Virus record (IMG/VR): IMGVR_UViG_3300034073_004938
Coordinates: 1-36,626 of that record
Direction: 5' to 3' (one strand)
DNA length: 36,626 nucleotides
Source of the DNA: a virus
Part shown: positions 24,226 through 30,361 of the stretch, in pieces
Position numbering within the stretch: position 1 is the first letter of the stretch
How the letters are laid out: each line of letters starts with the position of its first letter
Notes under the pieces: generated by a model
What the model was told of the DNA's origin: nothing
Seen by the model: only the letters and a program-made list of their open reading frames with translations
The model's database searches: none
Position numbers and translations under genes: made by a program

Positions 24226-24696
24226 TCAGGGCTTGGCGGCGTTCAGCAGCTTGGTGGCGGCCTCGATCAGCGCGACGGCGTTGGTCGGCCCCCTGTTGCT
24301 GATGCTGTCGGTGCCAAAGCTCTGCGACTTGTCGGTCTGGATCGCCTTGAGCTGGGTGATAGCCTGTTGCCCGGAAAACCAGGCGCGGCCCCGGAGCTTA
24401 AAGGTGATCTGCCGTTCGGGGCTCACGTCACCCTGCTCCACGGCAAACGTGGTGCAGCCGGTGCCAAGCGGAAGCAGCGCCAGCGCCAGCAGCGCGGCGA
24501 TCGCGGCGGGGGGCACGGTGGGGCCGGGCGGGCGGTTGCGCTTTTCCCAGATGGACCACACGACGCCGACGATGGTGACGATGGCCCCGGCGAGTGCCTC
24601 GATGTCATCGGAGCCGGCGAGACCCTTGGAGGTGAGGGCGCCGCCGGCGGTGGTGAGGCCGTGGCGAAGGAGCGCGAGGAGTGTGTTCCGATTCAT
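24226..24696 (-). CDS. holin-like protein with C-terminal lipoprotein-like part
   Basis: A 156-residue protein starting at ATG 24696. Residues 1-55 (NTLLALLRHGLTTAGGALTSKG, IEALAGAIVTIVGVVWSIWEKRN) resemble the Pam3 gp28-type holin family, with one transmembrane helix. Residues 63-80 form a second hydrophobic segment ending in PLGTGC (Cys81), which resembles a lipobox. About 75 polar residues follow. The shape suggests a holin fused to an outer-membrane spanin-like lipoprotein. A terminator and palindrome lie just upstream, so this gene should begin a separate transcript. Confidence 0.65.
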   Translation of the reverse strand: MNRNTLLALLRHGLTTAGGALTSKGLAGSDDIEALAGAIVTIVGVVWSIWEKRNRPPGPTVPPAAIAALLALALLPLGTGCTTFAVEQGDVSPERQITFKLRGRAWFSGQQAITQLKAIQTDKSQSFGTDSISNRGPTNAVALIEAATKLLNAAKP

Positions 24697-24733
24697 GGTC
24701 CAGTGTCGACCGCGGCCGGAGTGGCGGCGGTTG

Positions 24734-24754
24734 TCGGCGCACAAGGTGCGCCGA
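24734..24754. repeat. palindrome TCGGCGCAC-3 nt-GTGCGCCGA, copy 2
   Basis: Perfect 9-bp arms, 37 bases upstream of the holin-like start and immediately after the intrinsic terminator. It is the second copy of the 10345-10365 palindrome with the same distance to a downstream start. Confidence 0.8.
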
Positions 24755-24761
24755 TGGACCG

Positions 24762-24793
24762 GTGAAAAGGAAACGCCCCGGAGAGCCGGGGCG
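24762..24793 (-). terminator. Rho-independent terminator of the three-gene operon
   Basis: On the minus strand CGCCCCGG-CTCT-CCGGGGCG (24793 to 24774) forms an 8-bp GC stem with a 4-base loop. TTTCCTTTTC follows directly. It stands 41 bases after the stop of the 60-residue gene (24835) and before the holin-like gene, so it ends the operon that starts at the 26247-26275 promoter. Confidence 0.8.
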
Positions 24794-24834
24794 CGCGGGG
24801 TGGCGGAATGTGAGGCGAAAGCAGGGGCGGGGAA

Positions 24835-25017
24835 CTAGGAGCGGGGAGCGCAGAGCAGCGCGCGGACGGCCTCGGCCGTGGTCAGCCCGCCGGCCGCGAG
24901 CGCGGGGGCGTCGGCCGCGTAGATGCGGATCAGCTTGGTGGGCTCGCCCGCGGGGCGACCACCGAGCTTGCCGTTGCGGCGCGCGGCGCGGGCGCGGGGA
25001 TCAGTCTTGGGGCGCAT
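24835..25017 (-). CDS. small basic protein with NGKLGGRP motif
   Basis: A 60-residue protein starting at ATG 25017, overlapping the end of the previous gene by 17 bases. The N-terminus is basic (RPKTDPRARAARRNGKLGGRP). RNGKLGGRP-type sequences occur at the start of many small phage DNA-binding proteins. The C-terminus reads LLCAPRS followed by TAG, and these last codons and the stop are a GGAGC-repeat translation. Possibly a DNA-binding accessory or antitoxin-like peptide. Confidence 0.5.
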   Translation of the reverse strand: MRPKTDPRARAARRNGKLGGRPAGEPTKLIRIYAADAPALAAGGLTTAEAVRALLCAPRS

Positions 25018-25540
25018 AGTAGTAGGGCAGGCAGCGGGCGAGCCGCAGCATCTCGTCGCCCAGCTCCTCGGCCTCCAGGCGGCGGGTGCCCAGCTCGCCG
25101 ATGACCGTGCCGGAGGGAATGCGGAGCGTGTGGAGCGTGGGCGTGTCGCGGAGATTGATCGTGCCGCCGGCCAAGACGCCATCAGCCAGTTCGGTGGCGT
25201 AGGTGAGCATGGGCTCGGAGTAGGCGCGGATGTAGTCCGGGGCGCGGACGATGACGGGCTGCCGGGCATCATGCCGGGCGATGATCAGCCACTGGTCACG
25301 ATCCAGCACGTAGCACACGCCGGGGCGCACCACGGGCGCGGTGGCGAGCGGGAGATCGGCCAGCAGGGGGGCTGCCCGCACATCGGTGCGCAGGCGATAG
25401 ACGTGCTCGCCGGACTCGTGCCAGCGATACAGCGAGGCCCACGCATCACGCATCACGGCGAGGTGGGGCGGCGTGGGCCACCCGGCCGCCAGCAGGGAGC
25501 GCTGGAGCCGGGTGGCGAGCTGATGGAGGTGCTTGGTCAT
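25001..25540 (-). CDS. uncharacterised protein of the three-gene operon
   Basis: A 179-residue protein. Helical N-terminus (HLHQLATRLQRSLLAAGW), then a region with aromatic and strand-like segments (VCYVLDRDQWLIIARHDARQPVIVRAPDYIRAYSE) and an alpha/beta end (IPSGTVIGELGTRRLEAEELGDEMLRLARCL). No motif recognised. It is the middle gene of an operon with its own promoter and terminator. Confidence 0.6.
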   Translation of the reverse strand: MTKHLHQLATRLQRSLLAAGWPTPPHLAVMRDAWASLYRWHESGEHVYRLRTDVRAAPLLADLPLATAPVVRPGVCYVLDRDQWLIIARHDARQPVIVRAPDYIRAYSEPMLTYATELADGVLAGGTINLRDTPTLHTLRIPSGTVIGELGTRRLEAEELGDEMLRLARCLPYYYAPQD

Positions 25541-25543
25541 CGG

Positions 25544-26158
25544 TCAGTCCTCATCGACCTGGCACCACTCGCCGCCCACCAGTTGCCGGACCTCGTATCC
25601 GCACAGATAGCGCGTGTGATCTCCGGGGCCTGGCCAGTCCTTGGCGGCCACAGCCTGAGAGGCTAGGTCGGAGGTGGCGTGGCGAGAGACGACGTGCGCG
25701 TCATCGCCGACCGTCTCCCAGTAGCACGCCCACTCGCCCGCCGGGTCAGTCTCGGGCTCTGGCGGCGGGGTCTGGCGGAGATAGGTCCGGGTCTGATTGC
25801 CGGCGCCGCATGACTCCACCACGGTCTCGACCCCGGTGCAGTTGCCGCACAGCACCTCACCATCGTCGGTGGTGGTGTAGTCCTGACAGGCGGCACAGGT
25901 CGGGATGCCCTGATCGTCGGTGCAGGTAGCCGGCTCGCTGCAGCCGCAGCCGCTGCATTCGCAGCCCGGCCAGCCGGCGATCTCAGCCTCGGCCAGCACC
26001 TCCCGCTCGTGCTGCTGGCGCAACTCGCGGAACAGGGTCAGGCCGAGGTCGCCGTCACGCAGGCCCTCCAGGATGCTGCGGCGATCGCAGCAGCGGCTAG
26101 GGAGCGGCAGGGCCATGATGCGGCGGCACTCGGGGCGGATGGATTCGACAGTCTTCAT
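25544..26158 (-). CDS. cysteine-rich, probably zinc-binding protein
   Basis: A 204-residue protein starting at ATG 26158. The N-terminus is helical (RSILEGLRDGDLGLTLFRELRQQHEREVLAEAEI). Residues 66-117 hold ten cysteines in close pairs (CECSGCGCS at 66-74, CAAC at 88-91, CGNC at 104-107), typical of zinc ribbons or rubredoxin-like knuckles. The C-terminal part (WACYWETVGDDAHVVSRHAT, TRYLCGYEVRQLVGGEWCQVD) is globular and acidic. It is the first gene after the promoter. A regulatory role is possible; no known family is named. Confidence 0.6.
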   Translation of the reverse strand: MKTVESIRPECRRIMALPLPSRCCDRRSILEGLRDGDLGLTLFRELRQQHEREVLAEAEIAGWPGCECSGCGCSEPATCTDDQGIPTCAACQDYTTTDDGEVLCGNCTGVETVVESCGAGNQTRTYLRQTPPPEPETDPAGEWACYWETVGDDAHVVSRHATSDLASQAVAAKDWPGPGDHTRYLCGYEVRQLVGGEWCQVDED

Positions 26159-26215
26159 TTTGTTCTTCGCGACTTTTGCGGCCTGCGTCCGGCCGGTTCG
26201 ATTTTCTTGCCGTCC

Positions 26216-26232
26216 GCGGGACTCATTCCCGC
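26216..26232. promoter_or_regulatory. operator-like inverted repeat in the 5' leader
   Basis: GCGGGA-CTCAT-TCCCGC is a perfect 6-bp inverted repeat with a 5-base spacer. It starts about 15 bases downstream of the -10 box, so it could be a repressor site or a leader hairpin. Confidence 0.45.
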
Positions 26233-26246
26233 TCACGACGGGGAAA

Positions 26247-26275
26247 GGTATAGCCGGGGTTTTGGTTTGCGTCAA
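26247..26275 (-). promoter_or_regulatory. sigma70-type promoter of the three-gene operon
   Basis: On the minus strand TTGACG (26275-26270), a 17-base spacer and TATACC (26252-26247) form a near-consensus promoter about 90 bases upstream of the cysteine-rich gene. The stretch 26159-26372 otherwise contains a degenerate GGAGC-type repeat near 26340-26380 and no supported gene. Confidence 0.7.
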
Positions 26276-26372
26276 CGGAAACCGAATGGAATTTTGCGCG
26301 GGGGATTCGGATTGCAGGGGCCTCGCCCGGGCGTGGTGGCCCTGGGCTTCCCGCTCCGCGCTCCCCCGCTGC

Positions 26373-26711
26373 TCAGCGCCGGGACTCGCGGAGGCTTTGG
26401 GCTTCCTTGGCGCGGCGGGTCCAGAACTCGGGGTCGCGGATGTCGTGGAGCAGGCGCTGCAGGCTGCCGAGCTCGAATTCCCACTTGGTGGGCGTGGGGC
26501 GTCGGAAGGTGAGCAGACCGACCTCGGCCCACCGGTAGAGCGTGCTGGCGCTCTGTCCGCTGAGGCGCAATGCGTCGCGCGTCTTGATCCAGGTCTCGCC
26601 GTGGCTGTCGGGCAGCCGGGGGCGCATGGTGAAGGTGCCGTCGCCGCGGGCCTGGAAGGTGCCCATGATCGGCAACTCGAACTGTTCGGCGGTGTGGATG
26701 GCACGGGGCAT
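26373..26711 (-). CDS. MerR/AlpA-like helix-turn-helix protein
   Basis: A 112-residue protein. Residues 41-80 (WIKTRDALRLSGQSASTLYRWAEVGLLTFRRPTPTKWEF) match the excisionase/MerR-like helix-turn-helix pattern: helix, turn, S.STLYRW helix, then a wing with K.E.E. The preceding strand-rich part and short helical C-terminus may be an effector or dimerisation region. It lies just upstream of the operon promoter, so it may regulate middle or late transcription in place of a Mor/C protein. Inference from position only. Confidence 0.68.
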   Translation of the reverse strand: MPRAIHTAEQFELPIMGTFQARGDGTFTMRPRLPDSHGETWIKTRDALRLSGQSASTLYRWAEVGLLTFRRPTPTKWEFELGSLQRLLHDIRDPEFWTRRAKEAQSLRESRR

Positions 26712-26712
26712 A

Positions 26713-26792
26713 GGAAGGGGGAAGGCAGAAGGGTGAAGTCAGAATGCAGAAGCAACGGCGTCGCCCGTTTCTTCATTCTGCATTCCGCCTTC
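26713..26792. repeat. GAAGGCAGAAGG-type repeat pair at a gene junction
   Basis: GGGGAAGGCAGAAGGGTGAA (from about 26717) continues to AATGCAGAAG (26752), and the inverted form TTCTTCATTCTGCATTCCGC follows at 26769-26788. The second half encodes the last residues (EGGMQNEETG) of the adjacent 104-residue protein. Confidence 0.75.
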
Positions 26793-27053
26793 GACCTGCG
26801 CCGAAGGCAGGAGCCGGTAGAAGCTGAGCACTTGGCGACCGCAACGATCGCTGCGTTGCTCGATGGCGTGGCCGAGCTTACGGAGATCGGCGACGCGGCT
26901 GTGGACGATGCAGAAGCCGGTGCCGTCGGCCGAGCCGGCGCGGGAGAGCACGGGCATGGCGACCCAGCTGGGCGCGTGCTCCCGCAGGGCGTGCAGGACG
27001 CGATCGTTCTGGGTGAGGCCGTAGCCGGATTTGGCAAAGGTCTGCTGATCCAT
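26739..27053 (-). CDS. small winged-helix-type protein
   Basis: A 104-residue protein. TQNDRVLHALREHAPSWVAMPVLSRAGSADGTGFCIVHSRVADLRKLGHAIEQR and VLSFYRLL give the pattern of a winged helix with the V..RV..LR..G..I sequence common in small phage proteins. The C-terminus is repeat-derived. It follows GemA on the same strand. A transcriptional role is possible, but the family is a common one of unknown function. Confidence 0.65.
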   Translation of the reverse strand: MDQQTFAKSGYGLTQNDRVLHALREHAPSWVAMPVLSRAGSADGTGFCIVHSRVADLRKLGHAIEQRSDRCGRQVLSFYRLLPSAQVEGGMQNEETGDAVASAF

Positions 27054-27054
27054 A

Positions 27055-27090
27055 AGCGCAGGGAGCGGGAGCTAGGAGCGGGGAGCGAGG
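27055..27090. repeat. GGAGC-type repeat carrying the GemA stop codon
   Basis: GGGAGCGGGAGCTAGGAGCGGG codes on the minus strand APRS followed by TAG (stop at 27072-27074). The 60-residue gene at 24835 ends in exactly the same way. Confidence 0.8.
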
Positions 27091-27629
27091 GTGTAGACGC
27101 GGCCGGCGCCGGCGCGGTTGGCGGCGATCTGCTGGCCTTGTTCGTGGTCGGCGCGGGATTCGCGCAGGCGTTCCTGGGCGGCGCTCTCGGCCTTCACGGT
27201 GCGCTTGAGGGCGGCCAGGTAGGGCCAGCCGTCGCCGGTCTTGGCGCGGATGGCGGCGAGGTAGCCGGTGCCCTTGCCGGCGAGCTGCAGGTAGCTTTCC
27301 GCCTTGCGGATGGCGGCTTGCAACTGCGCGTCGGCATGGCGGTCGCGGCTGGTGTTGCCGGCGGGATTCTTGGCGGCCCAGTAACCGCGCTTGAGGAAGG
27401 GCGCCGTGGGGCGCGGCTTGGTGCCGGCCTGGTCGAGGGCGCGCCAGTAGATGGCCTCGGCGTAGCCCATGAAGCGGTCGAACTGTTCGTCGCCCAGGCG
27501 GGGGTCCTTGCTGGTGGTGCAGCTCGGCAGGCCGCTGGCGGTGGCGAGCGCCGCGTGGTAGTCGGCCTCGGACAGGCCGGCGGCGCGCTGGGCCATCTTG
27601 ACGAGGCGGATTTGGGCGGTGGTGAGCAT
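27072..27629 (-). CDS. gemA: GemA / Mu gp16-like regulator
   Basis: A 185-residue protein. The N-terminal TAQIRLVKMAQRAAGLSEADYHAALATASGLPSCTTSKD and LGDEQFDRFMGYAEAIYW match the DUF1018/GemA family pattern (I...K..L.L....Y...L......S...L...E...F...). In Mu this protein modulates host gene expression and DNA supercoiling. It lies in the early-to-middle region, as in Mu. The last residues LAPRS and the TAG stop are contributed by a low-complexity repeat, which suggests a recent change of the C-terminus. Confidence 0.85.
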   Translation of the reverse strand: MLTTAQIRLVKMAQRAAGLSEADYHAALATASGLPSCTTSKDPRLGDEQFDRFMGYAEAIYWRALDQAGTKPRPTAPFLKRGYWAAKNPAGNTSRDRHADAQLQAAIRKAESYLQLAGKGTGYLAAIRAKTGDGWPYLAALKRTVKAESAAQERLRESRADHEQGQQIAANRAGAGRVYTLAPRS

Positions 27630-27690
27630 GGGGAGCGGGGAGCTAGGAGCGGGGAGCAGGGAGAACAGCGAAGGCGCGAAGACGCGAAGG
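27628..27690. repeat. GGAGC-type and GCGAAGG-type repeats in the GemA upstream spacer
   Basis: GGGGAGCGGGGAGCTAGGAGCGGGGAGC-type units (27630-27660) are followed by AACAGCGAAGGCGCGAAG (27664-27681). The second unit touches the stop of the 84-residue gene, as the similar unit at 29903-29930 touches the stop of the 45-residue gene. Confidence 0.75.
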
Positions 27691-27945
27691 TCAGTCCGGT
27701 TTGGAGGCTGCCAGTTGGCGAACGCTCTTCAGGGGAATGCCCGAGGTGGTGCCCAAAAATGGAATCTCAGGGCGCTCACCGCGGAGCTGGCTGTATTCCA
27801 GTTCAAGGGCCAGGGACGTGAACACCTTGCCAGCCGCGTTGACCATTTCCTTCACCTGGTTGGCGCGCCGTGGGTCCTGTTTCACGGACTCGAAGGCGTC
27901 GAGCAGTTGGTCGCGGAGCTCTTGGTTGTTAGTAGGTCTTGGCAT
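27691..27945 (-). CDS. small conserved-type phage protein upstream of GemA
   Basis: An 84-residue acidic helical protein. RPTNNQELRDQLLDAFESVKQDPRRANQVKEMVNAAGKVFTSLALELEYSQLRGERPEIPFL is a compact two- to three-helix sequence of a kind I recall as a small conserved phage protein of unknown function. Its first 64 bases overlap the last codons of the zinc-finger gene. Confidence 0.65.
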   Translation of the reverse strand: MPRPTNNQELRDQLLDAFESVKQDPRRANQVKEMVNAAGKVFTSLALELEYSQLRGERPEIPFLGTTSGIPLKSVRQLAASKPD

Positions 27946-28424
27946 AGTCTTTTTCCTTGGATGATGGTGCGTTTGAGGTCGATCAGAGATTGAGGGATTG
28001 CCCGTCTAGTTAGGGGTGTGGTCGCGACGATGAGGCTTCTTACGTATCCATCCGTGAGTCTCTCGCTGTGCCGCCGTGCATAGTTTGCTGATAGCGATGG
28101 ATTTTTGGCTCGAAGCATTTGCTGCCAATCTTTGCGCGCTTTCCGGCCTCCGCGCTCAAGCCAGTTAAGTAGCGTCGCTTTGGATTTTTCGGGATTCAAT
28201 GAGCGCCACCGGCCCAATCTCTCCAGTTCTCTTTTTTTCCATTCCGGCGGCATCCCGGCAGCGCGGTCTCTTACTTTCTTCTTTGCGGACTCTGGGTTCT
28301 TCCAGTAGCGAGCCCGTCCTGCTTTCTTTTTGCAGTCCCGACAGGTGTTTCCGCTCCCGTGGTAAAAATCCTCCTCGGTTTTCTGAATGCCACACTTCCG
28401 GCAAACTTTGGTCGGTGAACTCAT
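27882..28424 (-). CDS. lower-GC zinc-finger protein, possible moron
   Basis: A 180-residue protein with an N-terminal zinc-finger pattern CRKC...CRDC (Cys8, 11, 28, 31, EDFY between). This is a pattern seen in HNH-associated and recombination-type small phage proteins. A long basic helical region (KKKVRDRAAGMPPEWKKRELERLGRW) and a C-terminal LTDGYVRSLIV...IPQSLIDLKRTIIQGKRL segment follow, typical of phage proteins with an HNH or similar partner. I see no H-N-H catalytic site. GC is visibly lower than in neighbouring genes. It overlaps the next gene by 64 bases. Confidence 0.65.
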   Translation of the reverse strand: MSSPTKVCRKCGIQKTEEDFYHGSGNTCRDCKKKAGRARYWKNPESAKKKVRDRAAGMPPEWKKRELERLGRWRSLNPEKSKATLLNWLERGGRKARKDWQQMLRAKNPSLSANYARRHSERLTDGYVRSLIVATTPLTRRAIPQSLIDLKRTIIQGKRLCQDLLTTKSSATNCSTPSSP

Positions 28425-28448
28425 CTTCGTTTCCTTCGTTGGCTCCTG

Positions 28449-28943
28449 TTAAAACAGGGCGGGTTGGGCAACGGCTGGCCGGGCTTTGGCGACTTGTTTG
28501 CCGGCGCGGCTCCGGCTGCGGAGGTCGCGGTAGAGGGTGTCGAGGGTTTCCACGGTGCCGGGTTCGCGGACTATTACGGTCTCGGGCAGCACCTGAAGTT
28601 TGCCGAGGCCGCGTTGGGCAACCTTGGCGGGGGCGGCGTTCTTCCTGGCCACTTGCTGGAGCTGCTCGGCGCGCTGGCGGATGCTGCGGTCGATGCAGCT
28701 CTCCAGGTAGCGGGGCAGCCATTGGTGGTCTGGCGGCTTGATCGTGGGCAGGAGCTTGAGCAGGTCCTGCACGATCTGCGCGGGCTCGAATTCCCAGCCG
28801 TTGCGGTGGCAGGCGAAGCCGTAGCGGGCAATCGCCTGCATGAGCATGGTGCGATCTCGCACGAAGTCGCGGGCCGGCTTGGCGGCGTAGAATTGCTCGC
28901 GCACGACTTGCAGCACCCGCTCGATGAGGTCGGCGACGGTCAT
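28449..28943 (-). CDS. uncharacterised early protein
   Basis: A 164-residue protein. Helical N-terminal half (VADLIERVLQVVREQFYAAKPARDFVRDRTMLMQAIARYG), a central WEFEPAQIVQDLLKLLPTI segment and a basic C-terminus. No known motif. One base separates its start from the stop of the 84-residue gene upstream. Its position in the early block suggests a DNA-replication or host-takeover accessory. Confidence 0.6.
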   Translation of the reverse strand: MTVADLIERVLQVVREQFYAAKPARDFVRDRTMLMQAIARYGFACHRNGWEFEPAQIVQDLLKLLPTIKPPDHQWLPRYLESCIDRSIRQRAEQLQQVARKNAAPAKVAQRGLGKLQVLPETVIVREPGTVETLDTLYRDLRSRSRAGKQVAKARPAVAQPALF

Positions 28944-28944
28944 C

Positions 28945-29199
28945 TTACCAAGGGAGGTCGGGGTTGAGGCCGCGCCGGGCGCAGAAGGCGGCGAAGCCTT
29001 GGTCGATCTGCTGCTTGGTGCGGGTCATGGATTTGTGCCCGCGCGAACTGGAGACTTCCGTGGGCTCCCCCGCGGTCGCCTCGCGGCCGGGGATCACGCC
29101 CGAGGAGCGGATGCGCCGATAGGTCACGAGCTTGCCGGTCCTTGCGTTGCGCTGGGTGACCTCGATGAATTTGGACTTGGTCTTGCCTTTGGTCTTCAT
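28945..29199 (-). CDS. small basic early protein
   Basis: An 84-residue strongly basic protein (KTKGKTKSKFIEVTQRNARTGKLVTYRRIRSSG) ending in a short helical domain (QQIDQGFAAFCARRGLNPD). It could bind nucleic acid. Three bases separate its start from the stop of the previous gene. Confidence 0.55.
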   Translation of the reverse strand: MKTKGKTKSKFIEVTQRNARTGKLVTYRRIRSSGVIPGREATAGEPTEVSSSRGHKSMTRTKQQIDQGFAAFCARRGLNPDLPW

Positions 29200-29202
29200 G
29201 GC

Positions 29203-29430
29203 TCAGGCGAGGCGATGGATGAAGACGCGGCAGTCGCCCTTGCGGATCTGCCAGCGGGTGCCGGTTTTCTTGCCGTGGTAGCTCACCCGGCTGCCGATGC
29301 GTTGGTAGACCCCGCCGGGCAGTTCCACGGTGTCGCCGGGAGCCACGGTGACGAGCAGGCGGCGCAGTTCACCCAGGCCGGACGAATGCGACGGCGGCGG
29401 CGGGGTGGCGCGATGCAGGATGGCGTTCAT
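29203..29430 (-). CDS. small early protein of unknown function
   Basis: A 75-residue protein. LGELRRLLVTVAPGDTVELPGGVYQRIGSRVSYHGKKTGTRW suggests a small beta-rich domain. It overlaps the stop region of the next gene upstream by 4 bases. Confidence 0.5.
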   Translation of the reverse strand: MNAILHRATPPPPSHSSGLGELRRLLVTVAPGDTVELPGGVYQRIGSRVSYHGKKTGTRWQIRKGDCRVFIHRLA

Positions 29431-29633
29431 GGGCGGCCAGACCGGGTTGGATTGATGGTCAGCTCGACACCCTTCACGCGGGAGTAGTCGAAGAGCTGGG
29501 CGATCAGCTTCATGGTGGCCCAGCGGAACGCCTTTTCCTGTTCGGTGGGGTGCTCGATCTTGCAGTTGGCCTCGTGGATGTAGCGCAGTTGGGCGCGTTC
29601 CTGGGCTTCTTCTTTGGTCAGTTCTTTTGCCAT
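29427..29633 (-). CDS. small early protein of unknown function
   Basis: A 68-residue helical protein (ELTKEEAQERAQLRYIHEANCKIEHPTEQEKAFRWATMKLIAQLFDY). The start context is CCTATG, shared by several genes here. No family recognised. Confidence 0.55.
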   Translation of the reverse strand: MAKELTKEEAQERAQLRYIHEANCKIEHPTEQEKAFRWATMKLIAQLFDYSRVKGVELTINPTRSGRP

Positions 29634-29641
29634 AGGTTGCT

Positions 29642-29677
29642 CGATTTTGGATTTTGGATTGACGATTGCGGATTGGT
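29642..29677. repeat. GATTTTGGATT / GATTGCGG repeat
   Basis: CGATTTTGGATTTTGGATTG followed by ACGATTGCGGATTGG lies between two small genes. It is the third site of the GATTGCGG family (also 18119-18150 and 19607-19634). Confidence 0.75.
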
Positions 29678-29679
29678 GG

Positions 29680-29898
29680 TCAGTTGTCGCCGAAGGTGCC
29701 GAGGCGCACGCCGGCGTGGCCGGGGCGGCCGAGATTGACGGCTTCGAAGGCCACGTCGCCGCTGAGGTGTTCGCGGGTGTGGCCGCGCCAGATGTGGAGC
29801 ATGCCGGGCCGGCCGTCGGAGTCGCCGTAGATCACGCGGTCCGCGGCGGGTGCGATGGGCGCGGGTTGCTTGGCCTTGAAGGGGTTGGTGATTTTCAT
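29680..29898 (-). CDS. small early protein of unknown function
   Basis: A 72-residue protein starting at ATG 29898 (MKITNPFKAKQPAPIAPAADR). The C-terminal part IYGDSDGRPGMLHIWRGHTREHLSGD is beta-like. Its frame ends inside the GATTGC repeat zone. Function not recognised. Confidence 0.5.
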   Translation of the reverse strand: MKITNPFKAKQPAPIAPAADRVIYGDSDGRPGMLHIWRGHTREHLSGDVAFEAVNLGRPGHAGVRLGTFGDN

Positions 29899-29902
29899 GG
29901 GT

Positions 29903-29930
29903 GAACAGCGAAGGGGCGAAGGGGCGAAGG
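29903..29930. repeat. GCGAAGG-type repeat directly after a stop codon
   Basis: GAACAGCGAAGGGGCGAAGG and a further unit fill the spacer up to the stop codon at 29931, matching the arrangement at 27664-27690. Confidence 0.75.
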
Positions 29931-30068
29931 TCAGGGTTCGCGGTGTTGTTCGGTGGCCTGGCAGCGGCCGCGCCAGTAGCCCCAGCGGTTGGCCAGGTAG
30001 GCGATCACGGCGATTAGGGTCAGGGTCAGCCAAGGAATGCCCGGCGTGGGGCCAAAGGTGAAGCTCAT
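29931..30068 (-). CDS. 45-residue membrane protein
   Basis: A short protein (ATG 30068) with one transmembrane helix (IPWLTLTLIAVIAYLANRWGYW) and a basic/polar tail. The start overlaps the stop of the 98-residue gene upstream (ATGA). Function unknown. Confidence 0.55.
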   Translation of the reverse strand: MSFTFGPTPGIPWLTLTLIAVIAYLANRWGYWRGRCQATEQHREP

Positions 30069-30361
30069 GCGCGCGGGATCTGGGGTTGGCCGTTGCTCTC
30101 GTGTTGCTTGCAGAAGTCGGTGGCGCAGGGCGTGGGCCAGCGGGTCACCAGGTTGCCGGCGCCGGCGCCGCGATCTTGCAGGAAGATTTTCGGCTCGCGG
30201 TTGCGGAACTCGCCGCGCGGCAGCACGGTGGCCCCCACGACCTTGGCCGTGATGGCATCGTTGCGGACCCACCACTTGCACGTGGAGCACGGAGCCGGGA
30301 GCGCAGAAGCAGGGAGCACCGAGCTGGGAGCGGGGAGCCGGAAAAGGGACGAGAGCTTCAC
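30065..30361 (-). CDS. small cysteine-containing protein with repeat-derived N-terminus
   Basis: A 98-residue protein with a GTG start (30361) overlapping the MuB stop (GTGA). Residues 8-27 are a GGAGC-repeat translation (PAPSSVLPASALPAPCS). The remainder, CKWWVRNDAITAKVVGATVLPRGEFRNREPKIFLQDRGAGAGN and CATDFC, contains four cysteines that could bind zinc. An original start downstream may have been replaced when the repeat entered. It is co-translated with MuB. Confidence 0.5.
   Translation of the reverse strand: MKLSSLFRLPAPSSVLPASALPAPCSTCKWWVRNDAITAKVVGATVLPRGEFRNREPKIFLQDRGAGAGNLVTRWPTPCATDFCKQHESNGQPQIPRA
30280..30352. repeat. GGAGC-type repeat at the start of the 98-residue gene
   Basis: Units such as GGAGCACGGAGCCGGGAGCG and GGGAGCACCGAGCTGGGAGC encode its Pro/Ala/Ser-rich N-terminus. 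Confidence 0.75.

Noticed and set aside
28449-28741. Minus and plus frames overlapping the 164-residue early gene (185 and 180 residues)
   Set aside because: Arg/Pro-rich shadow frames without start context; the 164-residue frame fits the one-base junction with the next gene.
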